Positions 1 through 8,783 of a stretch of DNA of 64,000 bases are shown here, one piece after another (positions within the stretch are counted from its first letter, which is position 1; the number at the start of each line of letters is the position of its first letter). Location of the stretch: contig NZ_CP086112.1 of the NCBI RefSeq assembly GCF_016806835.2, forward strand, positions 390,001 to 454,000, given 5' to 3'. The DNA comes from Skermanella rosea. GTDB taxonomy: Bacteria; Pseudomonadota; Alphaproteobacteria; Azospirillales; Azospirillaceae. The notes beneath the pieces are model-generated. The model was not told the DNA's origin, made no database searches, and saw nothing but the letters and a program-made list of their open reading frames with translations. The position numbers and the translations under genes are program-made.

Positions 1-89
1 GCTGATGCTGCCCCGGCTACCAACGGAGTTTCTTAGGAAATGACTGGAGAGCGACTTCGTCAACTCCAGCCTGAAACGGGAGGTGACAT

Positions 90-1229
90 ATGAGAGACAG
101 CGTGTCCGTCGGCGCCGACCAGGCGGCCAATACCGAAACGGCCATCGTGGAACTGGCGCGGGAAGTCGGAAGCCTTGGCGTCGCGTTCGCCGACGTGGCC
201 GGCCATGTCGACGATGTCAGCGGCCGGATCGCCCATCAGGTCTCTGTCCTGGCGGAACTGCGCAGCGACGCCGCCGACATGGCGGCCGGGACCGGGCACG
301 TCAGCGCCGCCGCCGCGGCCGCCCGCGCGGTGACCGCCAAGGCCCAGGAGCAGGTGGCCCAGGGCCGCGGCCAAGTGGACAACGCGCTCGCCGGGCTGCA
401 CACCCTGACCGAGGACGTGACGGCGATCGACAAACAGTCGGCCGACCTGACCGACGCGCTGGCCCGCGTCGGCAAGGTCGCGCAGGAGATCAGCGCGATC
501 GCCAAGCAGACCAACCTGCTGGCGCTGAATGCGACGATCGAGGCGGCGCGCGCCGGGTCGGCCGGACGCGGCTTCGCCGTGGTGGCCCACGAGGTCAAGG
601 CGCTGGCCGGCAAGACCGCCGTGGCGACGCAGGAGATCGACGCGACCCTGCGCTACCTGACCGAGCAGGTGAAGGCTCTGGCGGCCCGCGGAGCCGGCGC
701 GGCGTCGAAGGCGTCGGCGGTCGGCAGCGACGCCAGCCGGATCGGCGACCTGATGGAGACGCTGGCCGGCGCCATCGGCGACGTGGACCGCCAGCAGGAC
801 CGCATCGAGGACGCCGCCGGCCTGATCGGCACCGGCATCGCCACGGTCGAGCAGCGCATCGTCGAACTGTCCGCCGGCGTCACCCACTCCAGCGGCAACC
901 TCAACCAGGCCCGCGACCGCCTGAACGGCCTGCTGGCGTCGAGCGAGAAGCTGATCGGCCTGTCCAGCCGCCTCGACGTAGAGACGGTCGACACCCCGTT
1001 CATCCGCGCGGTGCGGGACGGCGCCGACCGCGTCGCATCGATCCTGGAAGAGGCGATCGATGCTGGCACCCTGACCCTGGACGCGCTGTTCGACGCGGAC
1101 TACAGACCGGTGCCCGGGACCTCTCCCGAGCAGTGCGTCACCCGCTTCAGCGACGCCGCCGACCGGTTGCTGGCGGGCTTCCTGGACGGGGTGCTGGAGA
1201 TATCGGACAGGATCGCCTATCAGGCGTGA
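90..1229 (+). CDS. Soluble methyl-accepting chemotaxis-type signalling protein, probably C-terminally shortened
   Basis: 379 aa with no membrane segment. Residues about 20-270 are heptad-rich helix, and the conserved receptor hairpin tip lies at about 137-170 ([15 protein letters not shown], then [12 protein letters not shown]). This is the part that contacts CheA/CheW, so the protein should be a cytoplasmic chemoreceptor or receptor-like signal protein. The start is set by a GGGAGG ribosome site 7 bases upstream of ATG. The last 50 residues ([15 protein letters not shown]...) resemble the beginning of a C-terminal sensory region that, from memory of related alphaproteobacterial receptors, normally continues for roughly another 100 residues; here the frame stops soon after the block begins. 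Signalling module sure; ligand unknown. Confidence 0.85.
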   Translation: MRDSVSVGADQAANTETAIVELAREVGSLGVAFADVAGHVDDVSGRIAHQVSVLAELRSDAADMAAGTGHVSAAAAAARAVTAKAQEQVAQGRGQVDNALAGLHTLTEDVTAIDKQSADLTDALARVGKVAQEISAIAKQTNLLALNATIEAARAGSAGRGFAVVAHEVKALAGKTAVATQEIDATLRYLTEQVKALAARGAGAASKASAVGSDASRIGDLMETLAGAIGDVDRQQDRIEDAAGLIGTGIATVEQRIVELSAGVTHSSGNLNQARDRLNGLLASSEKLIGLSSRLDVETVDTPFIRAVRDGADRVASILEEAIDAGTLTLDALFDADYRPVPGTSPEQCVTRFSDAADRLLAGFLDGVLEISDRIAYQA

Positions 1230-1285
1230 GGCGGGGCCGTCGGTGCCCGTTGACAATCCCGCTGCCTGATGTACCGCTAGAGCGG

Positions 1286-1468
1286 TCCCCGATCAGGTTG
1301 AACCGCTCCGGTCCTCGCAGCCTGCCGTTCCACTCGCCGCACTGTGTTGCGCCATGGGCGCAACCTACGGCTCGATGCAGGGCGGAGGTGATGCGGGCCG
1401 AAGGTCGTAGTTGCGCCCATGGCGCAACGCATCGGATCAGCTGTCTCGGGCGGATCGACCTGATCGGG
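1286..1468. repeat. Nested inverted repeat (extragenic hairpin element)
   Basis: The inner arms are 1346-1369 and 1406-1428, matching in reverse complement except for one extra base, and each contains its own palindrome (TTGCGCCATGGGCGCAA type). Outer arms at 1288-1303 and 1453-1468 also pair (CCCGATCAGGT core). The element lies downstream of the chemoreceptor-like gene and could act as a transcription terminator or be a mobile palindromic repeat. No T-run follows, so a simple intrinsic terminator is not supported. Confidence 0.7.
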
Positions 1469-1494
1469 TGCAGTTCTAATTCGCTGCGGAGTAT

Positions 1495-1945
1495 TTGCGT
1501 TCCCCGCCGCATGGGAGGGGCACGCTGGCGCTGATCGCCTCGGTCCAGAACCCGTTGCATGCCCGCGAAAAGGGCGTCAACGGATCCTGGCGCGGCGTGA
1601 TCCAGGCGCCGTCGGGACCGGCGATACCGGCGATCATCAAGGATCTCGACACCCGGCAGTTGGCGAACCCCCGACGCTTGTATCGTCATCGACGACGGAA
1701 CCGTACCCGAGGCAGTAAGGGTCCGCCGGGATGGCATCGGCGCGATGCGCCGTCGCTTGGTCGAATGGCCGGCCCTGGGTGTGGCGGCGGCGTTCGACGA
1801 ATAGGCCGCGGTGATCGACCGGCACGAAGGAGGCCGTTCGCGGGATGGCCAGGGAACAGCTGCTCGGACAGGCCATGCGCGGAGCTTCCGCCCTCGACGC
1901 CAAGCTTGCCGCCAACGATAACGCACTGGCACGAGCATAGAATTT
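1495..1945. other. Stretch without an intact gene; possible decayed coding DNA
   Basis: No open frame here looks complete. On the plus strand, frame fragments read like protein: about 1600-1660 (IPAIIKDLDTRQLA), then in another frame about 1680-1803 (CIVIDDGTVPEAVRVRRDG), then about 1843-1941 (short hydrophilic peptide ending LAANDNALARA). The frame changes and stops between them are what a frameshifted gene remnant would show. I do not recognise the family and coding ancestry is an inference. Confidence 0.3.
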
Positions 1946-1949
1946 GCCG

Positions 1950-2828
1950 TCACTTCAGCATGGCGCCGGCCGTGCGGAGGACGGCTCGCGTGATGTCGCC
2001 CAGGCGGCTGCTCGCGATCCGGCTGCGCTGCCAGAACAGCGGTACGTCGAGCGGCTGGTCCGGAACCAGGGCGACCAGCCGGCCGGTCCGCAGATGGTCG
2101 GCGACCAGCATCTCGGGGTTCATTCCCCATCCCAGGCCGACCAGCGCCGCGTCGATGAATGCCTGGGAGGAGGGCAGCCAATGGGTGGCCGGCGAGATTT
2201 CCGTGCCGAAGGCCTGCAGCGTCCATAGCGTCTGCAGCCGGTCCTTGCTGTTGAAGGTCAGGCACGGCGCACGGGCGAGGGACTCGGCATTCAACCCGTC
2301 GGGGAAATGCCGGCGGACGAATTCCGGACTGGCGGTCGCGACGTAGCGCAGCGCGCCCAGCGGCGTGCTGTCGCAGCCTTGCACCGGCTTGGCGCCGGAC
2401 GTCACGGCGGCCAGGACCTCGCCCCGGCGCAGCCAATCCGCGCTGTGCTCCTGGTCGTCGATGACGAGGTCGAACAGGCAGTCCCGCGTCTCGGCCATCG
2501 CGGTGACGAACCAGGTGGCGAGGCTGTCGGCGTTCACCGCGATGCGGACGGTCACCGGCGGCCCGGCGTGCCGGAAGCCCGGAAGCTCCTGGCGCAGCTC
2601 GCTCTCCAGCAGGGCCACCTGTTCCACGTGCTGGCACAGGCGCTGCCCCGCGGGCGTGCCGACGCAGGGGGAGCCTCGCACCACCAGGATCGCCCCCAGC
2701 CTCTCCTCCAGGAGCTTGACCCTTTGCGATACCGCCGAGGGGGTAACGTGAAGCTGCAATGCTGCCCGTTCGAAGCTGCCGGTGCGGATGACGGCCGCCA
2801 GGGCGGAGAGCAGGGCGTAATCGAGCAC
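1950..2828 (-). CDS. argP: LysR-type regulator of the ArgP/LysG family
   Basis: 292 aa. The N-terminal winged helix-turn-helix (residues about 3-62, GSFERAALQLHVTPSAVSQR) and a periplasmic-binding-like effector domain (about 90-290) give the usual LysR layout and length. ArgP/LysG proteins sense lysine or arginine and activate the amino-acid exporter lysE/argO, and a lysE-type gene is divergent 95 bp away, which supports the assignment. The shared gap holds two palindromes that are good operator candidates. Probable role: switching on basic amino-acid export when intracellular lysine/arginine is high. Confidence 0.85.
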   Translation of the reverse strand: MLDYALLSALAAVIRTGSFERAALQLHVTPSAVSQRVKLLEERLGAILVVRGSPCVGTPAGQRLCQHVEQVALLESELRQELPGFRHAGPPVTVRIAVNADSLATWFVTAMAETRDCLFDLVIDDQEHSADWLRRGEVLAAVTSGAKPVQGCDSTPLGALRYVATASPEFVRRHFPDGLNAESLARAPCLTFNSKDRLQTLWTLQAFGTEISPATHWLPSSQAFIDAALVGLGWGMNPEMLVADHLRTGRLVALVPDQPLDVPLFWQRSRIASSRLGDITRAVLRTAGAMLK

Positions 2829-2923
2829 GAATTAGCATCCCTTAATCAAGCTGATTATCTTTAAGCATGCTAATCCGGTCCGCCGTGCTAGTGAAGCCGC
2901 CTCCGCAACCAAGGTGGCCCGCC
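2829..2923. promoter_or_regulatory. Shared argP/lysE control region with two palindromes
   Basis: The AT-rich gap holds a perfect TAATCA-N3-TGATTA palindrome (2843-2857) and a longer TTAGCAT (2832-2838) / ATGCTAA (2867-2873) inverted pair around it. LysR regulators typically bind such nested dyads between divergent genes. A purine-rich ribosome site (AAGGTGG, 2911-2917) precedes the lysE start. Function inferred from position and symmetry. Confidence 0.6.
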
Positions 2924-3523
2924 ATGCTGTCCGCTTTCCTCCCCGGCCTTCTGCTGGGTCTCAGCCTGATCGTCGCCATCGGCGCGCAGAATGCCTTCGT
3001 GCTCCGCCAGGGCTTGCGCGGCGAACATGTCCTGGCGGTCTGCCTGACCTGCGCGGTTTCGGATGCCCTGCTGATCCTGGCGGGAGTGGGCGGTTTCGCC
3101 CGGGCCGCCGACTGGGCACCCTGGCTCGAAACGGCGACGCGCTATGCCGGCGCGGCCTTCCTGTTCGCCTATGGCCTGCGCAGTTTCCTGGCGGCGGCCC
3201 GCTCGGGGAACGCGCTGATGCCGGCGGACGCCGTTCCCGCCAGCCTCGGCGCGACGCTGGCGACCTGCCTGGCGCTGACATGGCTGAACCCTCATGTCTA
3301 CCTGGACACCGTGGTCCTGCTTGGTTCCGTGTCCACGCAGTTCGCGGCGAACAAAGGGCTGTTCGCGCTCGGAGCGATGACGGCCTCCTTCCTCTTCTTC
3401 TTTTCCCTGGGCTATGGCGCGCGCCTGCTGCGGCCCGTCTTCGCGCGGCCGGGCGCATGGCGGGTGCTGGACGTGGGCATCGGCATCGTCATGGTCACGA
3501 TCGCCGCGACGCTGATCGCCTGA
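2924..3523 (+). CDS. lysE: LysE-family amino-acid exporter
   Basis: 199 aa integral membrane protein with five or six hydrophobic segments and the N-terminal LysE signature (GLLLGLSLIVAIGAQNAFVL, about residues 9-28). LysE/ArgO carriers export lysine and arginine across the inner membrane. ATG at 2924 is chosen because AAGGTGG lies just upstream; an ATG at 2867 would add 19 unlikely residues. It is divergent from argP, the expected partner, and ends 2 bases from the convergent MocR-type gene. Confidence 0.88.
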   Translation: MLSAFLPGLLLGLSLIVAIGAQNAFVLRQGLRGEHVLAVCLTCAVSDALLILAGVGGFARAADWAPWLETATRYAGAAFLFAYGLRSFLAAARSGNALMPADAVPASLGATLATCLALTWLNPHVYLDTVVLLGSVSTQFAANKGLFALGAMTASFLFFFSLGYGARLLRPVFARPGAWRVLDVGIGIVMVTIAATLIA

Positions 3524-3525
3524 AG

Positions 3526-5004
3526 TCACCCGGTCCGCGGCGGACGCCCTGCGGCGACGCCCTCGATCGCGGCGGCCAGCCGCTCGACCCCGCGCGCGAT
3601 ATCGCGACCGTCGAGGCTCGCGTATCCCAGCACGAGGCCGGGATGGTCCGGACGGCCGGAAGCGGACGCGGGGTCGTAGAGCGGCGTGACGGGATAGACG
3701 CCGACACCCGCCGCCCGCGCCGCGGCGACGAGCATGGCCTCCCGGTCCATCGGGAACCGCGTGAACCAGGCGACGACATGCAGCCCGGCCTCCGCGCCGA
3801 CGACCCTGACCCCGTCGCGGAACCGGGCCCGCAGGGCGGTCAGGAGAGCGGCCCGCCGCTCCCCGTTCCGCCGGCGCACCCGCCGCACATGCCGTTCGTA
3901 GGCGCCGCCGGCGATCAGGTCCGCCAGGGCCTCCTGCTCCAGGCCCGGCGTGTGCCGGTCCGCCAGCCGCTTCGCCGCGCGGAAAGCCGGGGCCAAGGCC
4001 GGCGGAACCACGAGGTAGCCGAGCCGCAAGGCGGGAGAGAGCGTCTTCGACACCGTGCCGAGATAGATGACGTTCCTGGCCCCGTCCAGGGTTTGCAAGG
4101 TGGGGATGGGGGCGACGTCGTAGCGATACTCGCCGTCGTAGTCGTCCTCGATGACATAGGCCCCGCAGGTCCGCGCCCAGGCCAGCAGGTCCTGCCGGCG
4201 GCTGGCGGACATGACGCTGCCGAGCGGAAACTGGTGGGACGGCGTCACGTAGGCCAGCCGGGCGGGCGGGAGCCGTTCCGTGAGCATGCCTTCCCGATCC
4301 ACCGCCCGGGGGACCAGCCGGGCGCCCGCGGCCAGGAGCACGTCGCGTGCCGCCGCGTAGCACGGGTCCTCGATGACCGCCGGCTCCCCGGGATCGAGCA
4401 GCAGCCGCACGCACAGGTCGAGGCCCTGCTGCGACCCGTTCACCACGACGATCTGGTCGGGATCGCAGCGGAGCCCCCGTGCCCGCCAGAGATAGCCTTG
4501 CAGGGCCGAACGGAGCTCGGGCGAGCCGGACGGATCGCCGTACTGGAGGCGGGACGGCCGGCGCAGGATCGCAGCATCGACGGCCCGCTTCCACATCAGC
4601 ATGGGGAAATCCGAGGCGGCGAGATCGCCGTAGCGGAAGTCGGCGACGGGCGCGTCGGCCGCGGGCCGATGCTGCCTCGGAAGGTCGGCCAGCCTTCGAC
4701 CGAAAGCCGAGAGGCGCGCCGGAATCGCCTCGACGTCCCGCCTCGTCACCGGCGGCTCCACCTTGAGGCCCTTCGGGACCTGCGGCCTCGCACCCTGCCT
4801 CGCCTCCAGGTACCCCTCGGCGGCAAGCTGTTCATACGCGGCCGTCACGGTCGTCCGGGACACGCCCAGATCCGCGGCGAGAGCCCGAGACGACGGGAGA
4901 CGTGCGCCGGGCGGATAGACGCCTTCGGCGATCTGGTCCTTGATCGCCCCGGATATGCGGGAGACGAGGGTCCTGGCACCATCCGGCTGCGGGATCGCGA
5001 GCAT
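3526..5004 (-). CDS. MocR/PdxR-type regulator (GntR DNA-binding domain fused to aminotransferase fold)
   Basis: 492 aa. Residues about 15-80 are a GntR winged helix (GARLPSSRALAADLGVSRTT); about 125-480 are a type I aminotransferase domain with the PLP lysine in YLGTVSKTLSPALRLGY. MocR regulators bind PLP or an amino-acid adduct and control a neighbouring gene, here the divergent paiB-like gene. ATG 5004 is preferred over ATG 5046, because the latter would sit inside the AAACTGG/CCAGTTT inverted repeat that looks like the operator. The effector is not deducible. Confidence 0.85.
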   Translation of the reverse strand: MLAIPQPDGARTLVSRISGAIKDQIAEGVYPPGARLPSSRALAADLGVSRTTVTAAYEQLAAEGYLEARQGARPQVPKGLKVEPPVTRRDVEAIPARLSAFGRRLADLPRQHRPAADAPVADFRYGDLAASDFPMLMWKRAVDAAILRRPSRLQYGDPSGSPELRSALQGYLWRARGLRCDPDQIVVVNGSQQGLDLCVRLLLDPGEPAVIEDPCYAAARDVLLAAGARLVPRAVDREGMLTERLPPARLAYVTPSHQFPLGSVMSASRRQDLLAWARTCGAYVIEDDYDGEYRYDVAPIPTLQTLDGARNVIYLGTVSKTLSPALRLGYLVVPPALAPAFRAAKRLADRHTPGLEQEALADLIAGGAYERHVRRVRRRNGERRAALLTALRARFRDGVRVVGAEAGLHVVAWFTRFPMDREAMLVAAARAAGVGVYPVTPLYDPASASGRPDHPGLVLGYASLDGRDIARGVERLAAAIEGVAAGRPPRTG

Positions 5005-5028
5005 CGACTGGACCGATCGAAAAGGTGG

Positions 5029-5056
5029 AAACTGGCCGTTCAACATGGACCAGTTT
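5029..5056. promoter_or_regulatory. Inverted repeat between the MocR-type gene and paiB
   Basis: AAACTGG (5029-5035) and CCAGTTT (5050-5056) are perfect inverted half-sites 14 bases apart in the divergent promoter gap. This is the only strong dyad here and the natural candidate for the MocR-type regulator's binding site. Confidence 0.5.
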
Positions 5057-5089
5057 TCTGGAAAGCTCCGTCCTGTCAAGGAGGTCCCG

Positions 5090-5725
5090 ATGTATATTCC
5101 CCCGGCGTTCCGCGAGAGCGACCTGCCATTCATCCACGAGACGATGCGGGCCGCCCGGCTCGCCAGCCTGGTCACGGCCACGGCCGGCGGATTGGTATGC
5201 ACGCCGCTGCCCCTGTTCCTCGACGAGCGCGAAGGGGAGATGGGCACGCTCCATGGCCACGTCGCGAAGGCCAATCCCCAGTGGAGGGAGGCACCGGCCG
5301 GCGAGGCCCTGGCGATCTTCATGGGCCCGGACGCCTATGTCACCCCCTCCTGGTACGAGGGCAAGGGCCGGGACGGGAGGGTCGTTCCGACCTGGAACTA
5401 CGTGGCGGTCCACGCCTACGGCCCGGTCGAGTTCTACGACGATCCCGACCGCCTGCTCGACGTCGTCACGCGCTTGACCGATCTCCACGAGGCGCCGCGT
5501 CCCCGGCCCTGGGCCGTCGGCGACGCGCCGCCCGACTTCGTAGGTGCGCAGCTGCGCGGCATCGTCGGTGTGCGGCTGCCCATCGCCCGGATCGACGCCA
5601 AGCGGAAGATGAGCCAGAACCGCACCGCCGAGGACAGGGCGAACGTGAAGGAGGGGCTTTCCCGGAGCGCCGACGCCCGCGACCGCCAGGCCGCCGGTCT
5701 CATCCCGGGCCTCGTCCCGGACTGA
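5090..5725 (+). CDS. PaiB-type FMN-binding negative regulator / flavin-binding split-barrel protein
   Basis: 211 aa. The N-terminus (MYIPPAFRESDLPFIHE) and the block around TLHGHVAKANPQW and WNYVAVHAYG are typical of the PaiB/Pai2 family, split beta-barrel proteins related to pyridoxamine-phosphate oxidases that bind FMN and, in Bacillus, repress sporulation and protease genes. Length matches the family. The start has a perfect AAGGAGGT site. It is controlled presumably by the divergent MocR-type regulator, a pairing that often links PLP or polyamine sensing to small oxidoreductase-like proteins. Direct DNA binding is unproven. Confidence 0.8.
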   Translation: MYIPPAFRESDLPFIHETMRAARLASLVTATAGGLVCTPLPLFLDEREGEMGTLHGHVAKANPQWREAPAGEALAIFMGPDAYVTPSWYEGKGRDGRVVPTWNYVAVHAYGPVEFYDDPDRLLDVVTRLTDLHEAPRPRPWAVGDAPPDFVGAQLRGIVGVRLPIARIDAKRKMSQNRTAEDRANVKEGLSRSADARDRQAAGLIPGLVPD

Positions 5726-5855
5726 CAGCGCATCGTCCCGCGCCCGGGAAACACGGGTATCGAAGGAACATACACCAAAGGTAAGCGTTGGTGCGATGTC
5801 TGGCCGCGCCGTTCGGCAAAGGCATATGAAGCACTCTTGACCGCTGGTGGCGCCC

Positions 5856-7271
5856 ATGGCCGATCGACCCTCCCCGCAGCGGCTGCCGTCAGGAATCCGC
5901 GGGCTCGATGCCGTCCTGGGGGGCGGCTTCGCGGAAGGCCGGGTCTATGTGCTCCAGGGCATGCCCGGAAGCGGCAAGACCATCCTGGCCAACCAGATCG
6001 TCTTCCATCAGGCGCACGAGGCGCGCCGGGCCGTCTACGTCACCCTGGCCGCGGAATCCCACGACCAGATGCTCCAGAACCTGGCCTCGCTGGGTTTCGC
6101 CGACACCCGGCTGGTGCCCGACCCGCTCTTCTACGTGAACGGGTTCCAGATGCTGATCGAGGACGGCATCAAGGGCTTCCACGATCTGCTGCGCGACGCC
6201 CTCCACAGGTTCGAGCCCTCGGTGCTGGTGATCGACGGGCTGCACGTCATCCAGGAATATGCGGAGTGCGACCGGGAGTTCCGGCGCTTCCTCTACGCGC
6301 TGCAGGGCGACGCGGCGTTGCGCCGATGCACGATGCTGCTGATCATCAACGCGACCGGCCCGTCGTCCAGCCCGGAGCACACGGTGGCCGACGGTATCCT
6401 GGAACTGGGCGAGGATCTGTTCTCGGCGCGCGCCGTCCGGTCCCTCATCGTCCACAAGTTCCGCGGCAGCCCGACCCTGCCGGGGCGCCACCTGATCGAG
6501 ATCACGGGCGGCGGCCTGCAGGTCTGGCCCCGGCTGGAGACGTTGGCGACGCCGATCGATGCCGGCCGTATGCCGGTCGAGCGCGTCAGCACAGGCATTC
6601 CCAGGCTCGACGCGATGATGGGCGGCGGCCCGAAGGCGGGATCGACGACCCTGGTCGCCGGGCCGGCGGGCAGCGGCAAGACCTCGTGCGGGCTGATGTT
6701 CATGGGCCGGTGCTCCCCGGCCGAGCGCGGCATCCTGCTGAGCTGCTACGAGGCGCCGGGGGAGCTGATGCACAAGGCGCGCGGGCTCGGCATCGACCTC
6801 GAGGGGCTGTGCGCCTCGGGCGCGGTCCGCGTGCTCTGGTATCCGCGCACCGAGACCCTGCTGGACGAGATGGCCCACACGCTGCTCGACGCGATCCGCG
6901 GCTCCGACGCCCGCCGGGTGTTCATCGACGGTGCCGGCGCGCTGGGCAATGCCGCCGTGTTCGACAATCGGAACGAGGCGTTCTTCACGGCGCTCACCCT
7001 GCTGCTCCGGGCCGAGCAGGCGACGATGCTGTGCACGGCCGAAGCCAGGGATTTCTTCCTGCCGGAGCTGACCGTCCAGGAGGACGTGGCGTCGGTGGCC
7101 GAGAACGTCGTGCTGCTGCGCTATGCCGAGAAGGACTCGACCCTCCGGCGCCTGCTGTCGGTGATCAAGATGCGGCACAGCGCCTTCGACGCAGCGATCA
7201 GGCCCTTCGTCATCGACGGCCGGGGCGTCATCATCGACGACGAGGCCCCGTCCGGCGGGAGGATCGGCTGA
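5856..7271 (+). CDS. KaiC-like tandem RecA-fold ATPase
   Basis: 471 aa with two KaiC domains. The first has Walker A GMPGSGKT near residue 38 and Walker B VLVIDGLHVI; the second has GPAGSGKT near 270 and RRVFIDGAGAL. Each starts with the KaiC block (GIRGLDAVLGGG; GIPRLDAMMGGG). The paired glutamates that KaiC uses after the Walker A strand appear here as AES and YEA, so each site has lost one. Stand-alone KaiC-like proteins in proteobacteria are usually linked to two-component signalling, and the next gene is a response regulator overlapping by one base. ATG 5856 chosen; GTG 5847 is possible. There is no kaiA or kaiB nearby, so a clock role should not be assumed. Confidence 0.85.
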   Translation: MADRPSPQRLPSGIRGLDAVLGGGFAEGRVYVLQGMPGSGKTILANQIVFHQAHEARRAVYVTLAAESHDQMLQNLASLGFADTRLVPDPLFYVNGFQMLIEDGIKGFHDLLRDALHRFEPSVLVIDGLHVIQEYAECDREFRRFLYALQGDAALRRCTMLLIINATGPSSSPEHTVADGILELGEDLFSARAVRSLIVHKFRGSPTLPGRHLIEITGGGLQVWPRLETLATPIDAGRMPVERVSTGIPRLDAMMGGGPKAGSTTLVAGPAGSGKTSCGLMFMGRCSPAERGILLSCYEAPGELMHKARGLGIDLEGLCASGAVRVLWYPRTETLLDEMAHTLLDAIRGSDARRVFIDGAGALGNAAVFDNRNEAFFTALTLLLRAEQATMLCTAEARDFFLPELTVQEDVASVAENVVLLRYAEKDSTLRRLLSVIKMRHSAFDAAIRPFVIDGRGVIIDDEAPSGGRIG

Positions 7272-7627
7272 TGGCGCGCATCCTCCTGGTCGATGACGAA
7301 GTCCTCAACACCATGGCCAACGCGGCGCTGCTCGCGCGGTACGGGCACGAGGTCCGCGAGGCGTCCAACGGATTGGGAGCCTTGCGGCACCTCGAGTGCT
7401 TCAGCCCCGACCTGATCATCACCGATTATATGATGCCGCTGATGGACGGCGCGGAACTGGTCGGCCGTATCCGGGACACCCCGCCCCTGGAAGAGGTCAG
7501 GATCATCCTGGCCACCGCGGTGACCGAGGAAGCCGTCACGGGCCGGATCGACTTCGACCGGTATCTCGGGAAGCCGTTCAGGGACAGTCAGCTCCTCGCC
7601 GCGGTCGCCGACCTGCTGAAGCCCTGA
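7271..7627 (+). CDS. Single-domain response regulator (CheY-like receiver)
   Basis: 118 aa, only a receiver domain: acidic pair DDE at 8-10, phosphoacceptor Asp in LIITDYMMPLMDG, Thr/Ala switch region ILATA, conserved Lys in LGKPF. No output domain. Its ATG overlaps the stop codon of the KaiC-like gene (TGATG), so the two are translationally coupled and probably act together. No histidine kinase is adjacent. Confidence 0.9.
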   Translation: MARILLVDDEVLNTMANAALLARYGHEVREASNGLGALRHLECFSPDLIITDYMMPLMDGAELVGRIRDTPPLEEVRIILATAVTEEAVTGRIDFDRYLGKPFRDSQLLAAVADLLKP

Positions 7628-7769
7628 TCGGATCATCACCGCCGGCGTGGCCGCCTCCAGCCTCGGCGTTATCCGGGTCAGAAGGTCGCGGCGGCCGGCC
7701 AAGCCTTGCCGATGGTTGCGGGAGTGTGCTGCTGTTCGCGCGACCATCACCCGACCGGCGCCCGCGACG

Positions 7770-8783
7770 ATGCAAGCCTCCGACTCCCTGTACCACCGCC
7801 TGTTCTCCGACCCGGTGATGATCGAGCAGCTCGTGCGCGGCTTCCTCCCCGCCGGGATCGCCGCCCTGCTGGACTTCTCCCGGCTCGAACGGGTCAACGC
7901 CAAGTTCCACGCCGCCCGGGGCGACCGCCGCGAGGGCGACGTGATCTGGCGCGTGCCGACGCTGGCCGGCGAGATGGTCCACATCTACCTGCTGCTGGAA
8001 TTCCAATCGACCCCGGAGCGGTTCATGCCGGTGCGGGTGCAGGTCTATTCCGGCCTGCTCTGGCAGCAGATCATCGCCGGGCGCGCCCTCGCCCCGGGCG
8101 GCCGGCTGCCGCCGCTGCTGCCGATCGTGCTCTACGCCGGCGAGGCCCGCTGGGACTGCCCCGCCGACACCGCCGACCTGGTGGCATTGCCCGAGGACTC
8201 GCCGCTCTGGCCTTGGCAGCCGCAGGTCCGCTATCATCTGATCGACGAGGGACGGCTGCGCGCCGAGGACTTGGCCCGGCACGACAGCCTCGTGGCGCTG
8301 CTGTTCCGGATCGAGATCTGCGACCGGCCCGAGGACTTGCCGGGCCTGGTCAGCCAGGCGGCGGCCTGGTTCGCCGACCATCCCGGTCACGCCACGCTGC
8401 GGCTGGCGTTCGGCGATGTGGTGGCGCACGCGGTCGCGGGTCTGGTCGGCGCCCCGCCGGCCGCGACGGTGCCGATGGATATCGAGGAGGTTCAGGGCAT
8501 GCTGGCGGAACGCATCAAGAAGTGGGAACGGGAACTCCTCGCCGAGGGCAAGGCCGAAGGCATCGCCGAGGGCGAGGCCAAGGGCGAGGCCAAAGGCATT
8601 GCCAAGGGCAGGGCCGCCCTGCTCAAGCGCCAGTTCACCCGCCGCTTCGGCGCCCTGCCGGCAGAAGTGGAACGGTTGATCGATACCGCAACGCCGGATC
8701 AACACGACACCTACATGGACCGCCTGATGGACGCCCAAACGCCGAGCGACGTTTTCCCCGGCCTCCTCCGCCCCGGCGAGTGA
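7770..8783 (+). CDS. Rpn/YhgA-family PD-(D/E)XK nuclease (transposase-31 family)
   Basis: 337 aa. The N-terminal half carries the family core: SLYHRLFSDPVMIEQLVRGFLP start, then a nuclease-like strand pair with D in GDVIW and E-x-Q in YLLLEFQSTPERF. Rpn proteins promote RecA-independent recombination in E. coli and degrade DNA. The C-terminal part (about 255-337) holds a lysine/glutamate-rich stretch with repeated GEAKG/GIAKG units, then a DUF4351-like helical end (RAALLKRQFTRRFG). Start at ATG 7770, where homology begins; the frame is open further upstream. A solo gene. Confidence 0.8.
   Translation: MQASDSLYHRLFSDPVMIEQLVRGFLPAGIAALLDFSRLERVNAKFHAARGDRREGDVIWRVPTLAGEMVHIYLLLEFQSTPERFMPVRVQVYSGLLWQQIIAGRALAPGGRLPPLLPIVLYAGEARWDCPADTADLVALPEDSPLWPWQPQVRYHLIDEGRLRAEDLARHDSLVALLFRIEICDRPEDLPGLVSQAAAWFADHPGHATLRLAFGDVVAHAVAGLVGAPPAATVPMDIEEVQGMLAERIKKWERELLAEGKAEGIAEGEAKGEAKGIAKGRAALLKRQFTRRFGALPAEVERLIDTATPDQHDTYMDRLMDAQTPSDVFPGLLRPGE

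Noticed and set aside
5856-7627. A circadian clock system
   Set aside because: There is no kaiA or kaiB and the paired glutamates of KaiC are altered; most proteobacterial KaiC-like proteins are not clock components.
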